DNA from: Clostridium sp. E02
GTDB taxonomy: Bacteria; Bacillota; Clostridia; Lachnospirales; Lachnospiraceae
Assembly: GCF_003833015.1 (NCBI RefSeq)
Contig: NZ_RJLQ01000016.1
Coordinates: 1 to 64,000, forward strand
Length of the DNA stretch: 64,000 nucleotides
Reading direction: 5' to 3'
Shown here in pieces: positions 30,423-39,163 of the stretch. The notes beneath the pieces are model-generated. The model was given only the letters and a program-made list of their open reading frames with translations. It was not told the origin of the DNA and searched no databases. Each line of letters starts with the position of its first letter. The stretch's first letter is position 1. The position numbers and the translations under genes were made by a program.

Positions 30423-30443
30423 CTGCTTTACCAGTCACAAACT
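30415..30443 (-). promoter_or_regulatory. RAT upstream of licT
   Basis: Minus strand GTTTGTGACTG followed by CAGGCAAGGTC, with a six-base apical loop: the same half-sites as the LicT-family RAT (TGTNACTG...CAGGCAAAACC). This suggests autogenous antitermination. Confidence 0.75.
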
Positions 30444-30462
30444 ACAAATCTATTATGCTACT

Positions 30463-30470
30463 AGTATAGC
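30463..30470 (-). promoter_or_regulatory. Extended -10 promoter for licT
   Basis: TGCTATACT on the minus strand (-10 TATACT at 30468-30463) about 20 bases ahead of the RAT; no good -35 box, consistent with an extended -10. Confidence 0.45.
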
Positions 30471-30563
30471 ATATGGATTTTCTTAAATCTATTTGCAAAT
30501 GCGATGATTTTTTTCATTATTTTTGTATATATTGCACAATTTTTCTTCCTTAATCAGACTCAT

Positions 30564-31016
30564 TTATAAACCTATCTCATAGATTCTTGACTTATGCCCC
30601 CAGGGATGGTGTCCATCTCCTATGTATTTAAAATCATACCGTTCATAAAAAGCGATGTGATCGGTACAAAGGTAAAGATTGCTATATCCAAATTTTCTTG
30701 CATCGGTTTTGATTCGCTCCATTAAAAAAGAGCCATAGGAATGTCCCCGGTAATCCTTTTCAATGTACAGCGCACAAAGCCAGGGATATAAATCCATCCG
30801 ACTGATAAAATCATTGGTAATAAGTCCCGCGCCACCTATAATTTTATCCTCATCAAAAAGCAGATACCATTGAGGAAGTGGGGAACCAGAATGCAGACAG
30901 CTCATAATACAATCTTCATAGACCATTTTACTATCCTCATTCGCCCAATGCTTTTGAAAATACAAGATTGCCTGTTGCGCGTAGTCCGGAAACTCTCGAA
31001 TCGAAATAATTGTCAT
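30564..31016 (-). CDS. GNAT-family N-acetyltransferase
   Basis: A 150-residue GNAT protein. The acetyl-CoA pyrophosphate loop is in IEKDYRGHSYGSFLMERIKTDA (Q/R-x-x-G-x-G/A-like), followed by a predicted strand YSNLYLCTDHIAFYERYDFKYIG, typical of GCN5-related acyltransferases. The start follows AAAGGGGGAAATTAT. Substrate unknown; it is not in an obvious operon with the neighbouring PTS gene, from which it is separated by 64 bases. Confidence 0.85.
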   Translation of the reverse strand: MTIISIREFPDYAQQAILYFQKHWANEDSKMVYEDCIMSCLHSGSPLPQWYLLFDEDKIIGGAGLITNDFISRMDLYPWLCALYIEKDYRGHSYGSFLMERIKTDARKFGYSNLYLCTDHIAFYERYDFKYIGDGHHPWGHKSRIYEIGL

Positions 31017-31079
31017 ATAATTTCCCCCTTTGTTTGCTTTCTTTTATCATAACACTTAAGATCATTCCACTCAATCTTT

Positions 31080-32438
31080 TTATTTTTTGTCCATCTTCAC
31101 CACAAACAAATAGGATAATAGAAAAGACAGTCCAAATGCAATGATCCACCCCATTGCCGCATAGATAAAATATGGTCCAATATAAGCCGGGATGCTAAAT
31201 ACACTGGAAGTAATATAACCATAAAGTTTTACGCCGAATGCTCCAATGAATGCACTTCCCACACAGCTTGCAATGGTCGCAGCCAGAAAGCCTTTTTTAT
31301 ACTTGGTCAAAACACCAAACAAAGCTGGCTCTGTGATTCCAAGGATACCAGATAAAACGGCTGAAAGAACAATTGCTTTATCCCTTTGTGTCTTTTCTTT
31401 AAAATAGCAACCGCAAGCAGCACCTACAATGGAGAGATTTGCAATAAACATCATCGGCATTAACATATCCCAGCCTTTGGTAGCAAAATTTTCCAAAGCA
31501 ATGGGCGTCATTGCGTGGTGCATACCTACCAGAATAGACACTGGGCGTATGAGACCCATTACAAAACCGGCAAAAATTGGAGAAATTCCAAATAAAAAAT
31601 CCAACATGCCTGCAAGCCCTTTGCCCATGTAGATGCCAACAGGACCAATCACAGTCAGTGTAAAAAATCCTGATATCAGCAACGTCAAGGTTGGGGTAAC
31701 AACGGTCCTTGCTGCTTCCGGTACCGTCTTATCTACCCATTTATAGATATAGCTTAAAGCAAACACACCAAATATAATTGGTATGACCGAACCAGAATAA
31801 TTAAATACCGGAATCGGAATTACGCCACCAAATAAAAAGCTGCTGATTTCCTTTGCCTTGGCTGCTTCAACCATGGTTGGATACATAATAATAGAAGCAA
31901 TTGCCGTCGCCAAATATTCATTTGTTTTAAATTTCTTTGCTGCAGACACTGCAATAAAGAAAGGAAGAAACGTAAATACACCACTCGCCAACATATCAAT
32001 AATTTTGTATGTGTCCGTTGTATTTGTGATAACCCCCAATGCCACCAGACCACCGATTAATCCCTTAATCATACCCGCTCCGGCAATGGCAGGAACGATT
32101 GGTCCAAATACACCAGAAACCATATCCATAAACCAGGTAATAAAGTCTTTCTTCTGGTTTTCCTCTTTCTTCGTTGCTGTTTTGTTCTCATTCAGATCTA
32201 ACATCCCCATCAAGATCTCATAATACTTATGCACACTGGTTCCTATCACAACCTGAAGCTGATCCTTGGCAAACTGGACTCCCATCACTCCCTCTAACTG
32301 CTTTATTTCTTCCACCTGAATCATATTTTTGTTTTTTAAATCAAACCGAAGTCTAGTCATACAATGCCATGCATTTACTATGTTGTCTTTCCCGCCGACA
32401 TATTCCACTATTTTAGTTACTACTTCCCGCTTTTCCAC
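31080..32438 (-). CDS. Beta-glucoside/sucrose-class PTS EIIBC lacking EIIA
   Basis: A 452-residue PTS permease: EIIB with Cys 26 in AWHCMTRLRFDL and EIIC with MVSGVFGPIVPAIAGAGMIKGLIGG and GMHHAMTPI. There is no EIIA domain, so phosphate must come from a separate or shared EIIA such as the EIIA of the 37765-38247 gene or a Crr-like one. The start is GTG at 32438 (GGAGGTAAC about ten bases before); no ATG is better placed. It diverges from the mannonate-dehydratase-like gene with 284 bases between, which may share control by the GntR regulator. Confidence 0.88.
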   Translation of the reverse strand: MEKREVVTKIVEYVGGKDNIVNAWHCMTRLRFDLKNKNMIQVEEIKQLEGVMGVQFAKDQLQVVIGTSVHKYYEILMGMLDLNENKTATKKEENQKKDFITWFMDMVSGVFGPIVPAIAGAGMIKGLIGGLVALGVITNTTDTYKIIDMLASGVFTFLPFFIAVSAAKKFKTNEYLATAIASIIMYPTMVEAAKAKEISSFLFGGVIPIPVFNYSGSVIPIIFGVFALSYIYKWVDKTVPEAARTVVTPTLTLLISGFFTLTVIGPVGIYMGKGLAGMLDFLFGISPIFAGFVMGLIRPVSILVGMHHAMTPIALENFATKGWDMLMPMMFIANLSIVGAACGCYFKEKTQRDKAIVLSAVLSGILGITEPALFGVLTKYKKGFLAATIASCVGSAFIGAFGVKLYGYITSSVFSIPAYIGPYFIYAAMGWIIAFGLSFLLSYLFVVKMDKK

Positions 32439-32638
32439 TTTTCAATGTTACCTCCTTCATTTTTACTCTTCTAGGCACGTGCTTTGCAGTCTCAATATAG
32501 CATAGGCATATTTTTTTGTAAACTGGTCCATTTTTAAATTGTTTTTTGTTAAAACCCTTGTAAACACGTGGTTTTTTAAACATAAATCATAAAATTGGAC
32601 TGTTTATTATAGCATTTTTCCAAATCAAAAAAGCTATA

Positions 32639-32667
32639 TTGACATCGCTCTCCGCCTATGTTTAAAT
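32639..32667 (+). promoter_or_regulatory. Sigma-A-like promoter for the dehydratase gene
   Basis: TTGACA (32639-32644), 17-base spacer, TTAAAT (32662-32667), about 55 bases ahead of the start codon. The rest of the 284-base divergent space is AT-rich with no clear further element apart from weak inverted repeats near 32540-32600. Confidence 0.6.
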
Positions 32668-32722
32668 TAGGTTTATCAAGTTATACTTAAAACACGCAAC
32701 AAGGAACAAAGGAGTATTTGAC

Positions 32723-33922
32723 ATGAAACAAGTTCTTATTACAGACGTTCGCTGCTATATTACGAATCCAGAGCGGCATAATCTGGTAGCGGTAAAGGTT
32801 TTTACGAATAAAGGGATTTATGGTGTGGGCTGTGCAACATTTCAACAGCGTCCATTGGCAGTAAAATCTGCGATAGACGATTACTTAAAGCCTATCCTCA
32901 TTGGCCGCGATGCGAGTGACATCGAAGATCTATGGAATCTAATGATGGTGAATTCCTACTGGAGAAACGGACCTGTCATTAACAATGCGGTATCCGGTGT
33001 TGACATGGCTCTTTGGGATATTAAGGGGAAGCTTGCTGATATGCCATTGTATCAGCTGTTGGGAGGTAAATCCCGTACTGCGGTACCGGCATATACCCAT
33101 GCAGTGGCCGATTCTATGGAAGATCTCTATCAGGAAATTGACCAAATACTAAAGGAAGGTTATCACCACATTCGCTGCCAACTTGGATTTTACGGGGGGA
33201 TTCCAGATCAATTGACAACACCTGAAAACCCAGTTTTAGGAACCTATTTTGACCAGGATGACTATATGCGCAATACCGTTAACATGTTTTCTAAAATCCG
33301 AAAAAAATATGGCAGTAAATTCCACATTCTTCACGACGTACATGAACGTTTATTTCCCAATCAAGCCATTCAGTTTGCCAAAGATCTGGAGCAATACAAG
33401 CCTTACTTTATCGAAGATCTTCTTCCTCCTGATCAAAACGAATGGTTATCCCAATTACGCAGTCAGTGTTCCGCTCCCATTGCAACCGGTGAACTGTTTA
33501 ACAATCCAATGGAATGGAAACACTTGATTGTAAATCGGCAGATTGACTTCTTACGCTGCCACGTGTCACAGATTGGCGGAATCACACCTGCAATCAAAAT
33601 CGCAGCACTGTGTGAATCATTTGGAATTCGGATTGCCTGGCATACCCCATCGGATATCACTCCCATCGGGATTGCAGTCAATACCCACCTAAATATTCAT
33701 CTGCATAATGCTGCCATTCAGGAAGACATCGAACTGAAGGATAAAATCAAACTCATATTTCCTGGATATAATGAATCGAAAGGGGGGTACTTTTATCCAA
33801 TTGACCGCCCCGGAATCGGTGTTGATATTAATGAAGAAGAAATCGTCAAATATCCGGTAATCTACCGCCCCCATGAGTGGACTCAAAGCCGGATTCCAGA
33901 TGGTACAATTATCACCCCTTAA
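32723..33922 (+). CDS. Mandelate racemase/enolase superfamily acid-sugar dehydratase (ManD/RspA-like)
   Basis: A 399-residue enolase-superfamily enzyme, length and C-terminus ([13 protein letters not shown]) as in the ManD/RspA group. The alpha/beta barrel ligands are in [11 protein letters not shown] (first acidic ligand), [10 protein letters not shown] (Glu), and ATGELFNN (Glu), and a late [10 protein letters not shown] holds the His motif. ManD enzymes dehydrate D-mannonate to 2-keto-3-deoxy-gluconate; however many RspA-type relatives act poorly on it. Its context with an EIIBC PTS and a GntR regulator, not a mannonate pathway, leaves the substrate open. Ribosome site AAAGGAG. Confidence 0.82.
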   Translation: MKQVLITDVRCYITNPERHNLVAVKVFTNKGIYGVGCATFQQRPLAVKSAIDDYLKPILIGRDASDIEDLWNLMMVNSYWRNGPVINNAVSGVDMALWDIKGKLADMPLYQLLGGKSRTAVPAYTHAVADSMEDLYQEIDQILKEGYHHIRCQLGFYGGIPDQLTTPENPVLGTYFDQDDYMRNTVNMFSKIRKKYGSKFHILHDVHERLFPNQAIQFAKDLEQYKPYFIEDLLPPDQNEWLSQLRSQCSAPIATGELFNNPMEWKHLIVNRQIDFLRCHVSQIGGITPAIKIAALCESFGIRIAWHTPSDITPIGIAVNTHLNIHLHNAAIQEDIELKDKIKLIFPGYNESKGGYFYPIDRPGIGVDINEEEIVKYPVIYRPHEWTQSRIPDGTIITP

Positions 33923-33958
33923 ATCACTTTCTAATACAGACCAATGGAGGTGGCAACT

Positions 33959-34696
33959 ATGAGTTCAAAAAAAACTGAATTTATTGTAATTGATTTAATT
34001 AGTAAAATCTTTCAACAAAAATTCTGGGATAACAAACTTCCAACCCAAAGAGACTTAGCTTGTGCCTATCAAGTCTCCCGTTTTACCATACAAAAAGCAT
34101 TAAAGCGCCTGCAAAACATCGGACTTATCTCCGCCACTCAGGGAGATGGGAATTATATTCGCGCTCGTGCTCTTGGCAATCCCCTTGTCTATAATTCTTT
34201 GATTGAAGTTCCATATGAGGATCTTCAATCAAAGATGCTTTACTTAAAACGCGTCCGCCCCGAGCCGAACCTAATCAGTATTTTCAACTTAAACAAAGAC
34301 GAAGAAGTCTGGGAATATAAACGGATTCGAATTGTATGTTACGAAATCACTCAAATCGAGACAGGCTGGATTCCTTTCCGTCTTTTTCCGGAACTCAGTC
34401 CGGAAATTATCGAGGATTCCATCCAGAATTATGCATTGAAAAATAAGTATCACATCTCTCATTTCATGACCAATTACCGAACAAAATCTTTAACGAGGGA
34501 AGAAGCGGAATTAATCGGATGCAAAAAAGGAACTCCCGCGATGGAAATCACATCACGTGGAGTTTTAAAGGATGGCACTATATTTGTCTACAGCAAGATC
34601 AGTGCAATTCATTACGAATGCACCTATATCATTCCATTTAACAAAGAAGTTTATATGTCACGAAGGAAACGGTTGAAAAAAAATAAAAAGCAGTAA
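33959..34696 (+). CDS. GntR/HutC-family transcriptional regulator
   Basis: A 245-residue regulator with an N-terminal winged HTH (NKLPTQRDLACAYQVSRFTIQKALKRLQNIGLISATQGDGNYI) and a C-terminal UTRA ligand domain ending AIHYECTYIIPF. The ATG at 33959 has GGAGG eight bases ahead; the upstream in-frame ATG, which overlaps this Shine-Dalgarno, is rejected. It follows the dehydratase by about 35 bases and probably controls it and the divergent EIIBC, with a sugar-phosphate as effector in line with UTRA domains. Confidence 0.9.
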   Translation: MSSKKTEFIVIDLISKIFQQKFWDNKLPTQRDLACAYQVSRFTIQKALKRLQNIGLISATQGDGNYIRARALGNPLVYNSLIEVPYEDLQSKMLYLKRVRPEPNLISIFNLNKDEEVWEYKRIRIVCYEITQIETGWIPFRLFPELSPEIIEDSIQNYALKNKYHISHFMTNYRTKSLTREEAELIGCKKGTPAMEITSRGVLKDGTIFVYSKISAIHYECTYIIPFNKEVYMSRRKRLKKNKKQ

Positions 34697-34710
34697 TCAA
34701 AAGGGACGGT

Positions 34711-35469
34711 TTACACCTCATCATAGGTATAAAGCTTGATTTGATTTTCAGTTAAATAATCTTTTAAGCGTTTGCTTGAGGCATATTCAACCTCTTTTGT
34801 TCTCGGAATCGTTAGGGATGAATGCGTTAAAATATAATCATCTAAATATCCTGGATGAAAAATCAATACATCAAATCCGTCATCATGACTGTTCTCCACC
34901 ATGTTGAGAAACGATTTTTCGGGATCGTAATTTTCCGATGTACTGTCCATCCACATATACATCTTCTTGCTATTTGCCACAACCGGTGTTCCATCAAAGG
35001 ATGTATCGATGAATTTAAGATTATGTCTGTCTGCAACAATTTCTAATCCCTTCATAAAGTTTACACTTTCAACTGCATGCCCTTCAAAATACTGGGGCTG
35101 TCTTCCTGTGATTGCCACAAACCGCTCATATTGTGCCTCAATTTCAAGTATCACCTCATCTAATACAACAAAGTCTTCCTTTTTTTTAAATGCTTCACGA
35201 TATTCTCTGGAAGATTTAAACCCTCCATTTTCCTGTACGATACTTGGTATCAGCTTTGGATCCATGATTGGATCTCCCACACAAATATTGGTATGCTGTC
35301 CAAGACAGGTATCTTCATTTTTTATCAAATCAAATCCATGTTGGCTTGCTGGCATATTTACCATAAATCCAATATTTCGAACTACACCTTCCTTTACAGT
35401 TTTTTCAATTCCATAATTGATGCCTTCACTATAACCCAAATCATCTGCACGAACCATCAAACGTTTCAT
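34711..35469 (-). CDS. chbG: ChbG/YdjC-family carbohydrate deacetylase
   Basis: A 252-residue protein of the YdjC/ChbG family of metal-dependent sugar deacetylases. VRADDLGYSEGINYG supplies the DD metal-binding motif and QPQYFEGHAVES the histidine site, with the later HPGYLDD containing the general acid/base region. E. coli ChbG removes an acetyl group from N,N'-diacetylchitobiose (6-P). The start is the ATG at 35469, with GAGG ten bases upstream; a GTG at 35484 would add five residues and is less likely. It closes the EIIA-antiterminator-EIIBC operon. Confidence 0.85.
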   Translation of the reverse strand: MKRLMVRADDLGYSEGINYGIEKTVKEGVVRNIGFMVNMPASQHGFDLIKNEDTCLGQHTNICVGDPIMDPKLIPSIVQENGGFKSSREYREAFKKKEDFVVLDEVILEIEAQYERFVAITGRQPQYFEGHAVESVNFMKGLEIVADRHNLKFIDTSFDGTPVVANSKKMYMWMDSTSENYDPEKSFLNMVENSHDDGFDVLIFHPGYLDDYILTHSSLTIPRTKEVEYASSKRLKDYLTENQIKLYTYDEV

Positions 35470-35489
35470 TGTTGTAAACCTCACTTTCC

Positions 35490-36905
35490 TTATACTGCCA
35501 TTTTATCGTTCTTATCCAATCCAATCACGTAAGTTGCAACCGCTGCCACGACAAATGCAATTACACCCGAAATTATTGCATTTACAAAGTTCATGGTAGA
35601 ACCGCCTGAATACCCCAATACACAAAGAAAGCTGGCTACTGGCACGATATTATAAGCAGTTAGCCCAACTATTGCACCGTATAAGGCACCTGCAAATCCA
35701 CCGATTGCCATACCAATGAATGGTCTTTTATAGCGAAATCCAATCCCATATAAACCCGGCTCTGTGACACCACCAATTACCTGCGCTACAACATAGCTAA
35801 TGGAAACTGACTTATCCCCAGCTTTCTTTTGGCGAAGAGCCGCTCCGAAACACATTCCACCAACGGAAAAACTTGCTGCTACAACTGCAGCAGATACTAC
35901 ACTTTCCTGTCCAGATGATGAAATGACAACTATCATAGTAGAAATTAATACCCAGTGCATACCGCTCATAACTAAGAACTCCCACAAGGCACCAATAAGC
36001 GCAATCGCCAGAAACGTAGCCACACCGCCAAAATTACCCATTGCTAATAGTCCATCACAGATATATTTCCCAACGAAAGCTCCTGCAGGTCCTAACACAC
36101 ATAATGTAATTGGAAGCATAACTAAAATCGTCAAAAATGGAGCGAATACAATCTTTAACATGGAAGGAATCACTTTATTAAAAAACTTCTCAACATAGGA
36201 TAGCACCCATACGGATAAAAATATGGGAATAATGGTTGCAGTATAGCTTTGTACACTGCTAGGAATCCCAAAAACAGTAAATTTAGTCCCCTCTGTTGCC
36301 ATATTTACAAGCGTAGGATGAATTAAAATTGCACCTAGAAACATGCTAAGAATAGGACTACAATTTAATTTCTTTGCCGCTGTATATCCGATAATAACAG
36401 GGAAGAAATAAAAAGCTGCATCTCCAACAAATGTAAATAACGTATAGAGATCACTAGTTTTACTTAATAAACCAAACATATCCGGGCCAAGAACTGCTGC
36501 CAAAGTTTTAAAAAGGGCTGCTGTAATCAATGCCGGGATCAATGGAGTTAAGCTTCCTGCCATGTAATCCAATATCCCATTTCCAATAGATTTTAATGTA
36601 ACTTTTTTCTTTCCCTTTGTATTTTCCTCCAATGCAGACTCTGTACTAGAAAATCCTCCAACCTTGCAAAGTTCGTCATATACCTGATCCACCGCCTGTC
36701 CAATCACAACCTGATACTGTCCAGCGCTGTGCATGATACCAACGACACCACTAATTAATTCAACTTCCTTATCCTTTGGTATACTTTGATCTTTAAGGAT
36801 AAATCTTAATCTTGTTATACAATGTGTAACGCTTAATACATTTTCTTTGCCGCCAACGGCATCTAATACGTTTTTTGCTAATTTATTATAATCTTGTTTA
36901 TCCAT
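35490..36905 (-). CDS. Beta-glucoside-class PTS permease EIIBC
   Basis: A 471-residue membrane permease with EIIB Cys 29 (THCITRLRF) and EIIC helices. Compared with BglP it ends after EIIC with no C-terminal EIIA; that domain is supplied as a separate gene in the same operon. The start has GGAGGAATAG. The following gene is ChbG, which suggests that the transported sugar carries an N-acetyl or O-acetyl group, possibly a chitobiose-like disaccharide handled by a beta-glucoside-type permease. Confidence 0.9.
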   Translation of the reverse strand: MDKQDYNKLAKNVLDAVGGKENVLSVTHCITRLRFILKDQSIPKDKEVELISGVVGIMHSAGQYQVVIGQAVDQVYDELCKVGGFSSTESALEENTKGKKKVTLKSIGNGILDYMAGSLTPLIPALITAALFKTLAAVLGPDMFGLLSKTSDLYTLFTFVGDAAFYFFPVIIGYTAAKKLNCSPILSMFLGAILIHPTLVNMATEGTKFTVFGIPSSVQSYTATIIPIFLSVWVLSYVEKFFNKVIPSMLKIVFAPFLTILVMLPITLCVLGPAGAFVGKYICDGLLAMGNFGGVATFLAIALIGALWEFLVMSGMHWVLISTMIVVISSSGQESVVSAAVVAASFSVGGMCFGAALRQKKAGDKSVSISYVVAQVIGGVTEPGLYGIGFRYKRPFIGMAIGGFAGALYGAIVGLTAYNIVPVASFLCVLGYSGGSTMNFVNAIISGVIAFVVAAVATYVIGLDKNDKMAV

Positions 36906-36907
36906 CT

Positions 36908-37750
36908 CTATTCCTCCTTATTTCCTTCCCAATTTTCCCTTGAACACAAACGATTGATATGAAGCATAAAGTAAAGCAATTCTTCGTCGCTAGAATCCCA
37001 GTCGATCTCTCGTTTCAAATAATCCTTAATTTGTAATACACAGTTATAGGTTTTGGGATACTCGTCCTTCATGGTCGTAAACAATCGTACATTGCCACTT
37101 AGTAATCCCTGATCAATCTTCTGCCGTTGCAATAAATACTGCATATGAGAGACAAATCTGGAATTATTAAACCCATTTCGATCAATTGTAATTTGAAAAA
37201 AGTCTTCGATAATCGCTGTTACATCTTCAATCAATTCATGAGAGGAATCCTTTGCTTTCCTGGTAACGCTCTCCGCATTAATAAAATGCATGGCAATACT
37301 GGCTGCTTCTTCCTTCGCCAATCGAATTTTTTTGCAATCGTTAATGTACTGAAGTGCATGTTCGCCTATCTGCATCTCCTTTGGATACAAATGTTGAATA
37401 TCATACATAATCGGCATATTCACAAACATTTTTTTCTGATATCTGATCATTGCAAAATGAATGTGATCTGCGAGTGTAAATACGATATTCCCATTTAACT
37501 CTGCGCATAGAATTGTTTTCGCATATTCAACTATTTTCGCAGATATTTCAAATATATCTTCTGGTATTTCATTTAACAAATCAAAATATCCCGCATCAAC
37601 TCCATAAAACGTACGAGAAATTCTCCCCATATCCTGAATTTCATATGGAGTTTCAGGAAAACCGATTCCTTTACCGAAGGCAATTAATTCTTTGCCATTT
37701 CCATCGATGCAAATCGCAACATTATTATTGATTTTTTTTATTACCTCCAT
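36908..37750 (-). CDS. BglG/LicT-family transcription antiterminator
   Basis: A 280-residue antiterminator: RNA-binding CAT domain (MEVIKKINNNVAICIDGNGKELIAFGKGIGF) and two PRDs (VFTLADHIHFAMIRY; VSHMQYLLQRQ; LLYFMLHINRL). It lies between the EIIA and EIIBC genes, two bases before the EIIBC start, so all would rise together. The RAT/terminator pair in the operon leader (38294-38371) is its most likely target. It differs enough from the LicT at 29499 to expect its own RAT preference, but cross-recognition cannot be excluded. Confidence 0.9.
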   Translation of the reverse strand: MEVIKKINNNVAICIDGNGKELIAFGKGIGFPETPYEIQDMGRISRTFYGVDAGYFDLLNEIPEDIFEISAKIVEYAKTILCAELNGNIVFTLADHIHFAMIRYQKKMFVNMPIMYDIQHLYPKEMQIGEHALQYINDCKKIRLAKEEAASIAMHFINAESVTRKAKDSSHELIEDVTAIIEDFFQITIDRNGFNNSRFVSHMQYLLQRQKIDQGLLSGNVRLFTTMKDEYPKTYNCVLQIKDYLKREIDWDSSDEELLYFMLHINRLCSRENWEGNKEE

Positions 37751-37764
37751 AAGAAATCACCCTC

Positions 37765-38247
37765 CTAATGAAAACGAATCACCTCGTCTTCGCCACTTTT
37801 TAACCCAGCTGTAGGTTCTTTAATCGTAAATGAATAGTCACCTCCATTTAATAGTATCATAGGTGTTGTAAGATCAACTCCCGATTCTACCAACACAGTA
37901 CGATCTAACTCGATAATCGGCGTGCCTTTTTTCACTTTTTCGTTTACATCTACAAGCTTTTTAAATCCTTTCCCCTCTAATGCAACGGTATTCATTCCAA
38001 TGTGAATCATAATCTCCGCACCATTATCTGCTTTGATTCCAAAAGCATGTAAGGTATCTGCAATCATAATCACAGTGCCATCGCAAGGGGAACAAACCAT
38101 ACTCCCCTCATAAGAAAATGCAATTCCATCTCCCAACATTTTTTCAGCGAACATTTTATCTTTAACGGTATCCAGTGAAATACTGTCCCCATCGACTGGA
38201 GCATATAAAATCACTTCTTTTTTATCTTTTTTTAAGAAACCTAACAT
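37765..38247 (-). CDS. PTS glucose-family EIIA protein
   Basis: A 160-residue stand-alone EIIA (Crr type): MLGFLKKDKKEVILYAPVDG, EIMIHIGMNTVALEG with the phospho-His near 82, and TPMILLNGG. It passes phosphate from HPr to the EIIB domain of the EIIBC gene in the same operon, and might also serve the EIIA-less permease at 31080. ATG at 38247 has AAGGAGAGATGAG upstream; the 22-residue longer frame overlaps the leader terminator and is rejected. Confidence 0.92.
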   Translation of the reverse strand: MLGFLKKDKKEVILYAPVDGDSISLDTVKDKMFAEKMLGDGIAFSYEGSMVCSPCDGTVIMIADTLHAFGIKADNGAEIMIHIGMNTVALEGKGFKKLVDVNEKVKKGTPIIELDRTVLVESGVDLTTPMILLNGGDYSFTIKEPTAGLKSGEDEVIRFH

Positions 38248-38293
38248 CTCATCTCTCCTTATATCATATTGAAGGATTCTAACTGCGCACATT

Positions 38294-38364
38294 AAAAAAC
38301 TCCTTCGTTGCAATACACAAAAAAACAGTTAAACTGTTCTTAAGGTAATGCCTCCGAAGGAGTT
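38294..38364 (-). terminator. Leader terminator of the EIIA-EIIBC operon
   Basis: AACTCCTTCG (38364-38355, minus strand) pairs with CGAAGGAGTT (38307-38298) and is followed by a T-run. Its 5' arm is inside the RAT, so the two structures exclude each other. A small inner hairpin, AACAGTT/AACTGTT followed by T, sits between the arms. Confidence 0.85.
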
Positions 38365-38371
38365 ACAAGCC
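38338..38371 (-). promoter_or_regulatory. RAT of the EIIA-EIIBC operon
   Basis: GGCTTGTAACTCC and GGAGGCATTACC, with a TTC apical loop, match the two halves of the LicT-family RAT (TTGTNACT...GGCA..ACC). Overlaps the terminator arm at 38355-38364. Confidence 0.85.
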
Positions 38372-38384
38372 TTTTTATATCTAT

Positions 38385-38413
38385 ATTATACACTTTATTT
38401 CAATTATTAGCAA
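38385..38413 (-). promoter_or_regulatory. Sigma-A-like promoter of the EIIA-EIIBC operon
   Basis: TTGCTA (38413-38408), 17-base spacer, TATAAT (38390-38385), ahead of the RAT and 16 bases past the dgaF stop. Places the operon under its own start point, not just read-through from dga. Confidence 0.65.
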
Positions 38414-38428
38414 TAGTTTTCGTCATTT

Positions 38429-39163
38429 TTATTTCACAACTTCCTCTATGATTTCATACAAACTCTTTACATCTTCAATTCTGGTACAACCAGAATCTGG
38501 ATCAATAATGGATGAATAGACATGAGGGATGACGTGCTTAACGCCTGCAGATACCGCAATTTCAAGGATTTCCTTAAAATTCTCCAGATTGATCCCACCC
38601 GTTGGCTCTAATCCAAAATCCGCTTCAGCACAGGCCATTGCGACCACTTCATATTCACCCCGAACATCAAGCCCTCCCATAGGGAAGTACTTTAAAGAAT
38701 CAGCTCCCTGTTCCCTTGCCATAGCGATCGCAGTTTTCACCGGCACCACCGCTGGCTCTAGTTCTTTGCTCAAAGGGCCTGTTGAAATTTTCACAAAACC
38801 CGGATACCCAGAAGGTGCAACCATGGAATTTAGAAATGGTCCTTCCCCGGTTCTGGCTCTGGTATACCCTCCAGCCGTAAATGTTTGATTGATATGCTTT
38901 GGCTTAATCTCACCGGAAATTTCCGCTACGGCCTTCCACTGTTTGGGATTTCCACCACCAAGTCCAACTGAAATGTTGTTATCCACAGCTTCCTGAAATT
39001 TTTTCATTTCTCGGACTGCGCTTTCTACATCTTTATAATTTGCTGATAAGATTCCAACCGCCACATGGCAATTTGCTGTCTCATAGATAGCTTTTGCATT
39101 TTCAATAGTATTGGTCAGACAGTTTAAGCAAACTCTTCCCTTATAAAAATTTAATCCATTCAT
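38429..39163 (-). CDS. dgaF: 2-dehydro-3-deoxy-6-phosphogluconate aldolase, DgaF-like
   Basis: A 244-residue KDGP aldolase of the PF07071 type: GRVCLNCLTN start, GILSANYKDVESAV, VGLGGGNPKQWKAV, GGYTRARTGEGPFLN, SLKYFPMGGLDV, and FGLEPTGGINLENF. The Lys of SLKYFPMGG is the probable Schiff-base residue. It splits KDG-6-P to pyruvate and glyceraldehyde-3-P, completing D-glucosaminate breakdown. The start ATG overlaps the dgaE stop by four bases. Confidence 0.9.
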   Translation of the reverse strand: MNGLNFYKGRVCLNCLTNTIENAKAIYETANCHVAVGILSANYKDVESAVREMKKFQEAVDNNISVGLGGGNPKQWKAVAEISGEIKPKHINQTFTAGGYTRARTGEGPFLNSMVAPSGYPGFVKISTGPLSKELEPAVVPVKTAIAMAREQGADSLKYFPMGGLDVRGEYEVVAMACAEADFGLEPTGGINLENFKEILEIAVSAGVKHVIPHVYSSIIDPDSGCTRIEDVKSLYEIIEEVVK

